Shown: in pieces, positions 51,573 through 60,918 of the stretch | Layout: every line of letters starts with the position of its first letter | How positions within the stretch are numbered: the stretch's first letter is position 1 | Source of the DNA: Nitrososphaerales archaeon | GTDB lineage: Archaea; Thermoproteota; Nitrososphaeria; Nitrososphaerales; CADDZS01 | Reading direction: 5' to 3' | DNA: 64,000 bases | NCBI GenBank assembly: GCA_030041295.1 | Contig: JASHOD010000039.1 | Coordinates: forward strand, 124,001 to 188,000 | Notes under the pieces: generated by a model | Database searches by the model: none | Told to the model about the DNA's origin: nothing | The model's input: the letters and a program-made list of their open reading frames with translations, nothing else | Translations under genes and position numbers: made by a program

Positions 51573-52187
51573 TTGAGAAAATCTGCAGCCTGGCGAGGTT
51601 CTCCTACTGCTACTTCAAAGAGGGAATTCACAGCTCTACTAAATAGAATCGGGCTCTCGAAAGAGCGGGATATTTTCTATGATTTGGGCTGCGGATATGG
51701 AAAAGTATGCATCTGGGCTGCTCCAAAAGTCAAGTTCGCTATTGGGTATGAAAATCACCATGACAGATTCAAAGTGGCTGTACGAGAAGTCGAGAAATCT
51801 GGTTTCAAGAACATCGCAATTAGGAACCGAGACTTTTTCCTTGCTTCCTACAAGAGGGCTACACTCATTTATTCGATGGTGGACGTCGGACTACATGTCA
51901 TGGCTAGGATAAACAGGCAATCGAGACGTGGGACCAAGGTTGTCCAGTATAGGCGCCCTAACTATCCCCTAGAAGCGAAATGGATTACTGGGAACTACTT
52001 TCTAATGAAAACTCCCTTTGAGCGGACAAAAAACGCTGATGATTTTGCGAAAATTCTGCTTGGTAGAAAGGGAGTTACTATTGAGGATCTCTTCAAACAT
52101 CTAGGTAGAGACGAAGGCAAGTATCTGAAAAAGGAAATTCATGAGGCGGATAAATTATGGAAAGAATTATTCTTGAAACGATCTTAG
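51573..52187 (+). CDS. SAM-dependent methyltransferase, possible protein-lysine type
   Basis: A 204-residue class I methyltransferase with motif I FYDLGCGYGKVCIWA, the acidic residue in GYENHHDRFKVA, and NIAIRNRDFF. Length and the YDLGCGxG form resemble the archaeal Dot1-like lysine methyltransferases (aKMT group), but the usual acidic post-motif IV is not clear (LIYSMVDVG). A basic C-terminus follows. The start is TTG 51573. It is convergent with the small gene at 52189, separated by one base. Confidence 0.75.
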   Translation: MRKSAAWRGSPTATSKREFTALLNRIGLSKERDIFYDLGCGYGKVCIWAAPKVKFAIGYENHHDRFKVAVREVEKSGFKNIAIRNRDFFLASYKRATLIYSMVDVGLHVMARINRQSRRGTKVVQYRRPNYPLEAKWITGNYFLMKTPFERTKNADDFAKILLGRKGVTIEDLFKHLGRDEGKYLKKEIHEADKLWKELFLKRS

Positions 52188-52188
52188 C

Positions 52189-52347
52189 CTACTTTCTACT
52201 GGGTAGCCCGGGTTTCTTTACTGGCCCCTTGTAATGTTCATTGCGCGGACAGTGCGGTCCGCACTTTTCGCTGACAGGGTGATTGTGACCCCTGAGCTCC
52301 TCTTTTAATTTCTCCTTCAATTCCTCGCGCTCGCGATAAGAAGACAA
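52189..52347 (-). CDS. Small His/Cys protein, new short gene candidate
   Basis: A 52-residue frame not picked up by length cut-offs: a charged helix (YREREELKEKLKEELRG) then HNHPVSEKCGPHCPRNEHYK and a basic tail. The Cys-x3-Cys with flanking His residues suggests a small metal site. Codon pattern and composition look coding. TTG 52347 is the only standard start. It ends one base from the convergent methyltransferase and follows two genes on the same strand, so it may be the last gene of that operon. The family is not recognised. Confidence 0.5.
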   Translation of the reverse strand: MSSYREREELKEKLKEELRGHNHPVSEKCGPHCPRNEHYKGPVKKPGLPSRK

Positions 52348-52363
52348 TGCAGTTCGGAGTAAG

Positions 52364-52382
52364 GTAGGAATTCGATTCCTAC
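52364..52382. repeat. 8-base perfect inverted repeat
   Basis: GTAGGAAT and ATTCCTAC around TCG, 17 bases upstream of the TTG of the small His/Cys gene and 22 bases after the stop of the preceding gene. An operator or a short hairpin are both possible. Confidence 0.65.
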
Positions 52383-52403
52383 AAATACGTTACTTTGCTA
52401 ACT

Positions 52404-52865
52404 TCAGCTTGGGTTCGGCAACAACGAAACTTGCTTTGCTGAAAATTCTTTCTTACAACTTTGGACGAATTGGCTTAAATTGACTTCAGGGCCAGTAGAC
52501 GAAACCTCTACGGGAAAAGTGATCGAACACTCCTTTGCCAAAATATCTTGAAGGCTCGAACGTATTCTCCCCTCGATTAAGCCAAGTCCCTCACTTGAGC
52601 TGCCGAACAATCTCCTTAAGGATTCTTCGAAGAGACTTGGGTCTTCGTAGATTAGAGAGGTATCAACATAAAATTTGACTGCCGTCGCTCCAGACTGTCC
52701 TAATGTTCCCGCAAGAGCCAAGTCCACTGCTCGCATGACAATCGAATAGAAGGTGGGCCCCGCTTCTGATTGAACGTCTTTGCCCGCAGCCCTCTGTTTG
52801 GAGCTTCCTGTGAACTTGGTGCTCGAATTGGATTTCTTGAATAATAATATTGTAACGCTATTCAA
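52404..52865 (-). CDS. Hypothetical protein
   Basis: A 153-residue protein. The N-terminal 30 residues are basic and variable. Residues about 36-150 have an alternating alpha/beta pattern (SIVMRAVDLALAGTLGQSGATAVKFYVD, LIEGRIRSSLQDILA, SITFPVEV). Its ATG overlaps the stop of the seven-helix gene by four bases, so the two are cotranslated. No known family is recognised; a sensor or regulator partner of the membrane protein is a guess. Confidence 0.65.
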   Translation of the reverse strand: MNSVTILLFKKSNSSTKFTGSSKQRAAGKDVQSEAGPTFYSIVMRAVDLALAGTLGQSGATAVKFYVDTSLIYEDPSLFEESLRRLFGSSSEGLGLIEGRIRSSLQDILAKECSITFPVEVSSTGPEVNLSQFVQSCKKEFSAKQVSLLPNPS

Positions 52866-53530
52866 ATTTTCGCACCTGATGTTATGCCTACGCGGAGGTT
52901 CTTCACCCCTCTCCAGATTCCGAAGAAACGATAGTTAACGAAAATTCCCAAAGCGACCATCGAAGCAAAATGTATCCAGATGCCTACATTCGGGTCATTC
53001 AACGGACCCAAGTTTAGTCCCATCTGCCCGAAAGAAAATATTGCCTCACTGACAGACCAGATGCTCAAAAAGATTGCAAATTGAAAGTGCAAACTACGAA
53101 TGGAGGGATTCTTTGCTACCATGAGAATAAAGATCGCGTAAGCTATGAAGAGGGCTATCTCGGTGACATCCGGGCCTGTCGCGGCTGGAAGTACTAACAA
53201 CGCCCCGAAGACAGCCGCGGAAGACGCTGGAATAGCTGCTGACCTCTTCGCATTAGATCTCGATATCGGGAAGGTCGTTTCATAAAGATAAATCGCGAAA
53301 GCGATGACCGCGAACACCGATGCAGGTTCGAGAATCTCCTGCGCGATCCAGTCATATCCAAAACCCATCGCGAGGTGATTAGTCCCGTGAACAATCAAAA
53401 AACCAGAAAGAAGATAGGAAAGATTGCGGATCCTGGACAAGTTCACGCTATAAGCAATCGTGAGAGGGCCTATTGCCGACGCAATGAGAGTAACTCCGGT
53501 TAGAAAGTTTGCAAGGGTGAGATAATCCAA
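52862..53530 (-). CDS. Seven-helix membrane protein
   Basis: A 222-residue protein with seven hydrophobic segments (about 5-27, 35-53, 66-84, 96-114, 122-140, 148-172, 184-202), short loops and a basic C-terminal tail. His residues lie in helix 2 (FLIVHGTNHLAMG) and helix 7 (WIHFASM), which might bind a metal or haem, but no signature is visible. It is the first gene of a set with the 153-residue protein and probably the small His/Cys protein. Confidence 0.7.
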   Translation of the reverse strand: MDYLTLANFLTGVTLIASAIGPLTIAYSVNLSRIRNLSYLLSGFLIVHGTNHLAMGFGYDWIAQEILEPASVFAVIAFAIYLYETTFPISRSNAKRSAAIPASSAAVFGALLVLPAATGPDVTEIALFIAYAIFILMVAKNPSIRSLHFQFAIFLSIWSVSEAIFSFGQMGLNLGPLNDPNVGIWIHFASMVALGIFVNYRFFGIWRGVKNLRVGITSGAKI

Positions 53531-53651
53531 TTGCCGCTGCTCTCCAGGAAATTACAAACTACTTGGACAAGCAGGTGTGAGTGGGTGTTTTTATTTTCTT
53601 AGTATCCGTGGTACGAATCGAGGCACGGCCCCTTTGAAAATTACAACCTCT

Positions 53652-54014
53652 TTACAACCCAAGTTCCCTAGCTTTTCCCGCAAAATCCGAAAAGCTCCAG
53701 TCAAACGCATCGTTCAATTCCCAGATTGAACAATCACTCTTCGATTCAAAATTTTTCACCATCTTTCGGAAGGCAGCTTTCTGCCAGGAATACCTTAGCT
53801 CGGAGAGATGGCAGGTTTCTTTGTTTGAAAGATAGTATGCAATTGCACCCATTGCACAGGCTTCTTTTGCTTCGGCATTGCCAAACTCTACTTTAACCTG
53901 TTTTAGTTCCTTGCTCGCCTTAGTCCAGATTTTCTGTAAAGTTAGCGGATACAGCGGGACTTGAAGTTCGGCACTCTTTTTTTGAGTTTCGTTTCGCACA
54001 TGCGTTAGTTTCAA
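53652..54014 (-). CDS. Hypothetical soluble protein
   Basis: A 120-residue protein with ACAMGAIAYYLSN in the middle and ELNDAFDWSFSDFAGKARELG at the C-terminus. The pattern of a CAxGAI helix followed by a late WxFxDhxxxAxxLG segment recalls small DUF6197-like proteins, but the match is weak. It stands alone, with 120 bases to the next operon and 270 bases of gene-free sequence upstream (54015-54281). Confidence 0.55.
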   Translation of the reverse strand: MKLTHVRNETQKKSAELQVPLYPLTLQKIWTKASKELKQVKVEFGNAEAKEACAMGAIAYYLSNKETCHLSELRYSWQKAAFRKMVKNFESKSDCSIWELNDAFDWSFSDFAGKARELGL

Positions 54015-54281
54015 AACTTGTGTGGACGTGGGATCTTATCACTTAAGTGGGAAGTGAAAGTCGGGAAGGAAGTGAAAGTTATAGTTTTCGATTTTCTAGA
54101 AAGACGCGGAATAATCTCAAGAGATTCTATTTTTGTTTTATCTGTAAAGTCCAAATTCACTTCGCAAAATCGGCTGTCAAGTCACTAAGCTTGACCCTTT
54201 TCTCTGTAAGCTCTGAATCCAAAGAAGGCAACAAGCAACGAGCTGACTAGCAAAAAGGTTTCTACTTCTGCGTCAAATGGA

Positions 54282-54500
54282 TTACCGACAGCCCGAAAAA
54301 GGGAAAGGGTAGGCACCAACTACAGTAAGAAGCGCAAGGACGAACGCAGCCACGAAGCCAAACTTCTTCCTCGCCCAACAGAGCCAAGCGAGGACAATGT
54401 TCAAGAATGCAAAGACGAAACCCAAAAATCCACCTGGAGTTGTACCTGCGGTCGTCTCCATAGCGGCGACTAGGATAGGCCGAGAGACGGTTCCCTCCAC
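54282..54500 (-). CDS. Small membrane protein
   Basis: A 72-residue protein with two membrane helices (about 25-42 and 46-64) separated by CWARKKFG. It follows the MoxR/DUF58 cluster on the same strand after a 95-base gap and may be its last gene. No family is recognised. Confidence 0.5.
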   Translation of the reverse strand: MEGTVSRPILVAAMETTAGTTPGGFLGFVFAFLNIVLAWLCWARKKFGFVAAFVLALLTVVGAYPFPFSGCR

Positions 54501-54595
54501 GGCAAAGCTTCTGAAGTTCTTACACTTGAAAATTCTTCATGTGAGGAAGTGAATGAGTCATAATTGCAAACTCTGTTTATGATGATAGGCGCCTC

Positions 54596-55216
54596 TCAAG
54601 GCTTCTTGAGAACTTGAGTCCGCTGCTGTTTAGCTTTCCCGCGCTGTGATAGAACATACCTCGCTATTATGAAATAAATGATCGCGGAAATTACAAGCGC
54701 AGACAGCGTGTCTATCCCAACGCTTGGTAAGACGGCGAAGAGAAAGTACACTCCAAGCGATGCTCCGAGTGAGGCTAAAATAAGCAAAACAATGAATCTG
54801 TTGAATGAATATAGCTCCGTTTCAAACTCTTTTTCATTGTATCCGGCCTTCTTCAAGTCCTTAAAGTAAATTTTGTAATTTCCAAACATCATCGAAACTA
54901 CTATCCCCACTTCGACCGCCACGACGCATAGAGCTACAGTCGAAACTAGATTCATCGTAAAGCCAAGAGTATAGGAAGCAGCGACGGGAATGTAACCTGA
55001 AGCAATTACCAGGACGAACAAAACGAAAGCAAAAACTAGCCAAGCAAATTTCGTAACGCCCCCTTGGGTCAAAAACCCAAAAGGAACTATGAGGGAAGCG
55101 AGAGCGATCGTGGCCAAGCCTAGCAGCTGAATGACGCTGTTTGCACCAAGAACAAACATAGCTATGCCTGGGGCTGCGGTGAGTAATGTTGCGCCTAGCA
55201 AGAGTTGATTCTTCAT
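54596..55216 (-). CDS. Six-helix membrane protein of the MoxR/DUF58 cluster
   Basis: A 206-residue protein with four N-terminal helices (about 4-24, 29-49, 57-78, 84-108), a cytoplasmic charged loop (IYFKDLKKAGYNEKEFETELYS) and two further helices, then a basic tail. It lies 26 bases after the DUF58 gene. The function is unknown; its position suggests a partner of the MoxR-dependent system. Confidence 0.7.
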   Translation of the reverse strand: MKNQLLLGATLLTAAPGIAMFVLGANSVIQLLGLATIALASLIVPFGFLTQGGVTKFAWLVFAFVLFVLVIASGYIPVAASYTLGFTMNLVSTVALCVVAVEVGIVVSMMFGNYKIYFKDLKKAGYNEKEFETELYSFNRFIVLLILASLGASLGVYFLFAVLPSVGIDTLSALVISAIIYFIIARYVLSQRGKAKQQRTQVLKKP

Positions 55217-55242
55217 AATGATGTCTTAACACTCCTAAGGGG

Positions 55243-56724
55243 TTATCTCGTTGTTCCTCGTCTTCTAAAACCACGACCTGCAACCGCTAACGACATCTTC
55301 ACTGCCCTTCCGACAGGCTCGCTTGTGGGATCCCACGCGACTACTTTGACCCCCTTCGGAAGGATAGAGTACTGATCCTTCTTTTTCGTAGAAACGAGAA
55401 CCGATTTCAAGAGCAAGCTCAAATTCTGATAGGGCAAGGAATTAGTAGCCGTGACAACCTGAGTGCCTGAGCCACTTTTCATCGTTGGAGACATCGTTGG
55501 AAAGGAATATTTTGAAACGATATTGTACGGGATTATATCCACAACCGTTATCGTCGACGCCCCGGTCCTTTGAAGCCATTTTACATAGTTGTAAACCGAA
55601 TACTCGTTACTCTTCTCGAAGTTAGTGACGATTGTGACAGACGGGAGGCTCTCGCTCACAATCCGTTGAATAAGCGTGGACCTTGCCTTCGTCTTAGATG
55701 AAGAAGACTGCAATAGACCAGTGTTCTCGTCGCTACTAATCTGCGAGTAGGATTCCGTCGCAATCAGGAACTCTTTGATTCTTTGGTAATGGTCTGTTCC
55801 GGAACTGGGAACCACGCAATTATAGTAGGTTCTAGTGCCCGACTGCCCGCCAATGTCGGCAGCAGGCTCAAGCCAAACACCCACGTTCATCCCCTGATTC
55901 AAAAGAATCCTAGAGTAAGAAAGGATGAACGCGATTCCATACTCTAGCGGATTCTCTTCTAAAGTTCCGCGCCTCATAGATAGTCCGCGGTCCAAAACAA
56001 AGAGAAATGTGCGCAACCCCTCCCGCTCGTAATCGTTGATCAGCAGTTTGTCTTGTGTGGCTCGCGAGCTAGCCTTCCAGTTGATGAACTTGTAGGGGTC
56101 TCCTACCGTATAATCTCGAATCGAAATAAAATCAGTGGAGTGAGGTCCCAGTCGAGCTCGTGAGCTTCTGGGAATTTCGTGCAAAGATCTCAAACTTACT
56201 TGAGACCTCTTGAGAAGTTGAATCTTCGGCAATATCTTGATTGCAAAATTTGACGGAACCTCGCCATGCTCCGAGCGGGAGAAACTCAGCGGGGGATAAT
56301 ACGAATACGATATCGGCGGAAATTGAAACAGTCCGCGACGCAGCGCCTTCATCTTGTATTTGTATTCTCGTTCCTCTATTTTTCGAAATCCTTTGAACAC
56401 TAGATGGACGTTTGTCTCTTCCTCCTCATCAAGTTCAAAAGTATCAATGGCCGGAAGGCGAATGAAGAATAATCCGAACCCTTCTTCTATTCTCGCTTTG
56501 GCCTTGAAATTAACTTCATCTCCGACGTAGGCGACATCTTGGTCTCCCTCGAACGTAAATTTGATCACAGGCTTCGGAGTGTAGTTCAAGAGGAATGCCA
56601 GTAACACCAGCGGGAAGATGACTCCGACGACTAAATACGAAGACGTGGAGAGCACGGCTACAATCGCGACCAAAATTGGCAGTACGATCAGGGCTAAAAC
56701 TAGGCGCGACCAGTTCTTTATCAT
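55243..56724 (-). CDS. DUF58 protein (MoxR partner) with N-terminal membrane helices
   Basis: A 493-residue protein: two membrane helices at residues about 8-25 and 28-44, a beta-rich region (about 55-150), then the DUF58 block RLGPHSTDFISIRDYTVGDPYKF...NWKASSRATQDKL, followed by a von Willebrand A-like fold starting FLFVLDRGLSMRRG, whose DxSxS metal motif is altered to DRGLSMR. DUF58 proteins are usual partners of MoxR ATPases, possibly in assembly or folding of surface complexes. Confidence 0.88.
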   Translation of the reverse strand: MIKNWSRLVLALIVLPILVAIVAVLSTSSYLVVGVIFPLVLLAFLLNYTPKPVIKFTFEGDQDVAYVGDEVNFKAKARIEEGFGLFFIRLPAIDTFELDEEEETNVHLVFKGFRKIEEREYKYKMKALRRGLFQFPPISYSYYPPLSFSRSEHGEVPSNFAIKILPKIQLLKRSQVSLRSLHEIPRSSRARLGPHSTDFISIRDYTVGDPYKFINWKASSRATQDKLLINDYEREGLRTFLFVLDRGLSMRRGTLEENPLEYGIAFILSYSRILLNQGMNVGVWLEPAADIGGQSGTRTYYNCVVPSSGTDHYQRIKEFLIATESYSQISSDENTGLLQSSSSKTKARSTLIQRIVSESLPSVTIVTNFEKSNEYSVYNYVKWLQRTGASTITVVDIIPYNIVSKYSFPTMSPTMKSGSGTQVVTATNSLPYQNLSLLLKSVLVSTKKKDQYSILPKGVKVVAWDPTSEPVGRAVKMSLAVAGRGFRRRGTTR

Positions 56725-56808
56725 TCCAAAAAAGCTCCCTTTTAGAAGAGAATAAACACCGTCGTCATGATGACGAAGAATAATTAGATTTTATAGATCG
56801 ACAAAATT

Positions 56809-57846
56809 TCATTTGGGAACGGGAATCTTTGCGATATATTCGTTGACAATTGACTGCGTGTTTAGCTCTTCAAGAGCAAATTCCGGCTTGGGAACGATAC
56901 GATGAGCAAGCGAATCTCCCGCGATGTACTTTACATCGTCAGGTACGACAAAATCTCTGCCACTTATCAGCGCAATTCCTCTACTCATCCTCAAAAGGGA
57001 GAGCAGCCCCCTCGGACTAGGGCCAGCCATTACACGTGCATCAGAACGGATTTGCGCAAACTGCCCGATATACCCGAGTATTTCATCCGACACTTTCACA
57101 GTAGATTCGAGTAGCATACGAATGGATAGAAGTGTCCTTCCATCAAGTATCTGCTCCGCCTTTGGACTGGGGTCATCGCTTTGCCAATTCAAGCGTCTTT
57201 TCAATAGCTCTATTTCGTTTTTAGGATACGATAGCGAGAGCCTGACCATGAAACGATCTAATTGCGCCTCAGGAAGAGGGTATGTTCCTTCGAATTCTAT
57301 CGGGTTTTGAGTCGCGATCACTGTGAACGGCGTGGGAAGTTTCAGAGTATCGCCTTCGATCGTGACCTGCCCCTCCTCCATGGCCTCCAATAGAGCCGCC
57401 TGTGTTTTTGGCGGTGCCCTGTTGATTTCATCGCCTAGAATCAGACTTGCAAAGATCGGCCCCTTCATCAACTCAAACTCTCCCTTTGAAGCACGCCAAA
57501 TCTTTGTACCGGCGATGTCACTCGGCAGCAGGTCCGGCGTGAATTGAATCCGCCTGTAGGATATTCCTAGCACGCGCGAGATCAGCTTTGCAACGAACGT
57601 CTTTCCGATTCCCGGATGATCTTCCAAAAGTACGTGCCCGCCCGCGAAAATTGAAGCGAGTATCTTCGCGAGCGTGTCTTTGTTCCCCACGTAATATTTT
57701 GCAATTTCATCTAGTGTCCTGTCGGTGTAATTTATCGCCTCATCGAGCGAGAGTGCCTGGATCGAGGTGCTCGACAGAGACGGCGTAGTTACATCCAGCA
57801 TCGGCGTTGTTGTTGCTGTTGGGGAAAACCCGTTATCTTCATTCAA
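56809..57846 (-). CDS. MoxR-family AAA+ ATPase
   Basis: A 345-residue AAA+ protein: Walker A EDHPGIGKT (residues 75-83), Walker B ILGDEINRAPPKTQAALLEAMEE, sensor 1 VIATQNP and the arginine finger region LPEAQLDRFM. MoxR proteins are chaperone-like ATPases that act with VWA- or DUF58-type partners. It overlaps the upstream membrane-protein gene by four bases, and the DUF58 gene begins 84 bases downstream. The N-terminal 30 residues are low-complexity Thr/Ser. Confidence 0.93.
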   Translation of the reverse strand: MNEDNGFSPTATTTPMLDVTTPSLSSTSIQALSLDEAINYTDRTLDEIAKYYVGNKDTLAKILASIFAGGHVLLEDHPGIGKTFVAKLISRVLGISYRRIQFTPDLLPSDIAGTKIWRASKGEFELMKGPIFASLILGDEINRAPPKTQAALLEAMEEGQVTIEGDTLKLPTPFTVIATQNPIEFEGTYPLPEAQLDRFMVRLSLSYPKNEIELLKRRLNWQSDDPSPKAEQILDGRTLLSIRMLLESTVKVSDEILGYIGQFAQIRSDARVMAGPSPRGLLSLLRMSRGIALISGRDFVVPDDVKYIAGDSLAHRIVPKPEFALEELNTQSIVNEYIAKIPVPK

Positions 57847-59024
57847 TTTGTCTTTACCGCGCCTATCTTTTCCCCTATCGAGCGAAAAGTCTCATTTACA
57901 AGGGTTATCCTCCTTTGAACTTCCATCTCCATGCTCTTTCGCATGGTGAGATATGGGATCGTGTGCATGGGTGGAATCTCGTACTTCGCGATTTCTCTTA
58001 GCAAGAGCTCTGTTTGGTCAAAGTTCAGTCCCGCATTGGTCAGCAGGGTGGTAAGAGCTATGAGCAAGTTCTCCTTCTTGCCCGAGCTCACAAATTCGTT
58101 GATGTTCTTCCGAAGGAAATCAAAACTCTGATCGGGCACTATCGCAACTTGGCGCGAGTGCCTTTGGTATATGTCCAAAGTTTCTTTTTCAATTCTGGTT
58201 GCCCCCAAGGAATAGACTCGTAGTCCCACAACTCCGATGAGAATTGCCCCCAAAGTGAGGACGATTGCGTAGACAATGATGTTTTTCGAAAAGAAAGTGA
58301 GGACATATGCGCCAATTCCGACAAAGAAAGCGAGCACAGTCCATGTGACCGTGGAACTCATAAGGTACTTTCCCGCTTCCCGGAAGTTCTCTGTTCGCTT
58401 CGAATAAGCTATGACTGGAGAAATCGATAGTATACCATAGGTTAACCCTGCGTAGTATAACGCGTAGCCCAGCCAAGTTAAAAGAATAGAAACAGAGAAC
58501 AGAAAAGCAAGGAAAAATATAGCGAAAGAAAGAGCTAGGCGCTTTGCCATCAATCCAGCATGCTGATCATACTTTCCGTTGATCAGAATCCCGCCCAAAC
58601 GATTCAAAATTATGGCATTCGCGAGAAAGTAAAGCGGAAGAAGATATTCAGCGAACGTAAAGCTAGACGGTGTGATCAAAACTGCAATGTTGAAGAGACT
58701 ATCGAAAAACAGGAATGCAAAACTGGATTGGGCGACAAACGATCTGAAGATAGTCCCCGTTAGCTCGTGGTTGTAGATTTGAAGGATGTTTCCTACAAAG
58801 TACGACCCGAGACCAAAGGCCGTCGGAAGGCACAGGACAAATATCGTGGCTCCAATCCCGAAAGTGGATGATGATCGCAAGAGAAAAATTCCGCTTGCGG
58901 CCGACGCACCAAGCAGAGCCACAATGATGGGTACGTAACGAATAAGCTTGGAATATAGCAGCTCTCTCTTTGTCTTTCCCTCGATTAGCGGTTTAGGGGG
59001 AAGAACTGGTGATGTCGCAGTCAT
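57843..59024 (-). CDS. Polytopic membrane protein of the MoxR cluster
   Basis: A 393-residue protein with about eight helices between residues 30 and 275 and a cytoplasmic C-terminal region of about 120 residues (QRHSRQVAIVPDQSFDFLRKN..., helical). It overlaps both neighbours by four bases (ATGA-type junctions), so it is a core part of the operon. No family is recognised. Confidence 0.75.
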   Translation of the reverse strand: MTATSPVLPPKPLIEGKTKRELLYSKLIRYVPIIVALLGASAASGIFLLRSSSTFGIGATIFVLCLPTAFGLGSYFVGNILQIYNHELTGTIFRSFVAQSSFAFLFFDSLFNIAVLITPSSFTFAEYLLPLYFLANAIILNRLGGILINGKYDQHAGLMAKRLALSFAIFFLAFLFSVSILLTWLGYALYYAGLTYGILSISPVIAYSKRTENFREAGKYLMSSTVTWTVLAFFVGIGAYVLTFFSKNIIVYAIVLTLGAILIGVVGLRVYSLGATRIEKETLDIYQRHSRQVAIVPDQSFDFLRKNINEFVSSGKKENLLIALTTLLTNAGLNFDQTELLLREIAKYEIPPMHTIPYLTMRKSMEMEVQRRITLVNETFRSIGEKIGAVKTN

Positions 59025-60262
59025 TTCTTGGGACCGCAGATGATTATCTTCGGATTGGTGAGCGCATTCGACAAGCTAATCAGATAAAGCTCGTATTCTT
59101 CCCGAGAGATCATCTTTCTCCCGTAGAAGGCTCTCTCGAAGATTCTGGCAATAGGATAAAGAGCAGTTTGATCCTTGACGAGCTCTGCTTTCTCGGCTAC
59201 AATCTTGTTTACAATCTCGCGCGGAGTCAGCGTGCCGTAGAGGTTTTCTTCTTCCTTTGATGAAATCAAGAAGTTCAAACGGAAGAGCTTCATCACGTCC
59301 TCATCGTAACGAACGGCCCGGATCCACTTCATGTCCCTTGCATCCTGATATAGTCCGTGAACGACATTACAAGTTTCCTCGAAAGTTACTGATCCGGCGT
59401 TTAGCCCATCCTGGGAGGGAAAAGTCGTAACTTTTGTATCCTTGCCGAGCATCATCATCGCTCCTTCTGGTGCCATGATTTGGAGAGGTTCATCGAGGCT
59501 CCAGATTAGTGGTAAGGTCTCGTTGATTTTCGGCTTCAAAAACCCACCTTGGGCACCCCACCCCGCGAAATCTGTAACCATCTCATCGCCTTCAAACTGT
59601 ATAGTGTAATTTGGAGCATTGAGATTACTTGCATTCGGAATTTCTAATACTGGAGGCACTGCCTCGGGTTCTTGGAGTTGCTGAGTATTTCCCTTCCTTC
59701 TATTCAGCAGTGCGTTCTTTGATCTCAGAACTAGGAAGGCTCCTGCGATGATCGTTATTATGACAATTATCGCGATCAAGGCATCCGTCGGAATTTTTAA
59801 CAATGGTTGCACTTGATGCGTTGTTGTGGTTTGGGCTTGGATAGAGCCGCTGTTGCCACCACTACCCCCACCTCCACCATTGGAATTTCCTGATCCATCG
59901 CCCGAGCCGGGGCCGACACCTGGACCGCTCCCAGTTCCGGAGCCACTTCCAAATCCCCAGTTCGGCCACTTGATTGAGGGCCATTTGATATTCGGCCACG
60001 TTATATTGAAACTCGGCCAATTGAAATGAAATATATTTGGAAAGTTAAGCGAGAAATTCCAACATAGAAGACAACCTCCGCCACCACCACCCCCGCCAGT
60101 TCCGGTCTCGGTATTTGTAGCAGTGCCAAGGCCCGTCTGTGGCTGGTTTGATGTCGTGCCGATTGAATTGACAGGCTGAATGGGATGTATCGAAGTCACG
60201 AGAAGCCACGCTATGATCAAGGTTCCGGCTATCACTACTAATGTGGGCTTTTTTGAAACCAA
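59021..60262 (-). CDS. DUF4129-domain membrane protein, first gene of the MoxR operon
   Basis: A 413-residue protein: N-terminal signal-anchor helix (about 6-22), a Gly/Ser-rich extracellular region with Trp-Pro steps repeated every 5-7 residues (NWPSFNITWPNIKWPSIKWP) and a GSGTGSG-type linker, a second helix (about 160-180), and a cytoplasmic region ending in the DUF4129 domain (LTPREIVNKIVAEKAELVKD...REEYELYLISL). DUF4129 proteins accompany MoxR and transglutaminase genes. The start is TTG 60262; a TATA-like CTTAAATAA on the minus strand near 60335-60343 would leave a leader of about 50 bases. Confidence 0.82.
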   Translation of the reverse strand: MVSKKPTLVVIAGTLIIAWLLVTSIHPIQPVNSIGTTSNQPQTGLGTATNTETGTGGGGGGGGCLLCWNFSLNFPNIFHFNWPSFNITWPNIKWPSIKWPNWGFGSGSGTGSGPGVGPGSGDGSGNSNGGGGGSGGNSGSIQAQTTTTHQVQPLLKIPTDALIAIIVIITIIAGAFLVLRSKNALLNRRKGNTQQLQEPEAVPPVLEIPNASNLNAPNYTIQFEGDEMVTDFAGWGAQGGFLKPKINETLPLIWSLDEPLQIMAPEGAMMMLGKDTKVTTFPSQDGLNAGSVTFEETCNVVHGLYQDARDMKWIRAVRYDEDVMKLFRLNFLISSKEEENLYGTLTPREIVNKIVAEKAELVKDQTALYPIARIFERAFYGRKMISREEYELYLISLSNALTNPKIIICGPKK

Positions 60263-60918
60263 GCTTTCTCTTTGCGACCTTGTTCTTTACTTGTGAAGCA
60301 AATCCGTACTTCCGAGCGATTTACCGAGCGTCTGAGTTATTTAAGGAAGTACCACAAAATCTCGAAGAGAAATTTTCGAATATTGAACAATCTCAAATTT
60401 GAAAAGTTGTACGGCCCTTACCGCCGGACACGGAAATCGACGTTAAAGTCTATGAAATTTGGGACTTTTGAAGTTTCGATCGTTCTATTGAGAATTTGTT
60501 ACGTATCTTTTGTTTTTAGTAGGTTGACCATTTTGCTCTACCAGTGGTCTACTTACAGACGAAAAATCGCTCTAAAATTGAATCGCTCGATTAATCATTC
60601 CATCTAACAAGACTCGAGAATAAGCTTAAACGATAATCGATATCGTAAAAAATAGAAGTAGCTAAGGCAATGTGTCTTGCTCAGAAACATCTTGAAGGGA
60701 AAGTGATATGCAAGATTCCCTTGCTTAGGACAACTTGGACTGCCTAATGCATACCAAATGGGATTGAAGCTGATCAAAGGGCGAAGCTTTTTCTAAAGAA
60801 ATCCATGAAATAACTCGCCTGAGAATTTGCAGGGTTAGCTGCTGCAGTTATAAGGAACAGAAGCTTTATCTTTCGGATATTCGATAGCGGGTAAGACCGG
60901 CGGTATTGATCTGAAAAC
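60263..60918. other. 656-base gap between the MoxR operon and tatA
   Basis: No convincing gene on either strand; the longest plus-strand frame (60272-60607) is basic, without motifs, and lies in the promoter region. At the right end a TATA-like CTTTATCT (60863-60870) precedes tatA by about 50 bases. Confidence 0.5.

Noticed and set aside
60272-60607. 111-codon plus-strand frame upstream of tatA
   Set aside because: Very basic with no family pattern, and it covers the likely promoter of the MoxR operon.
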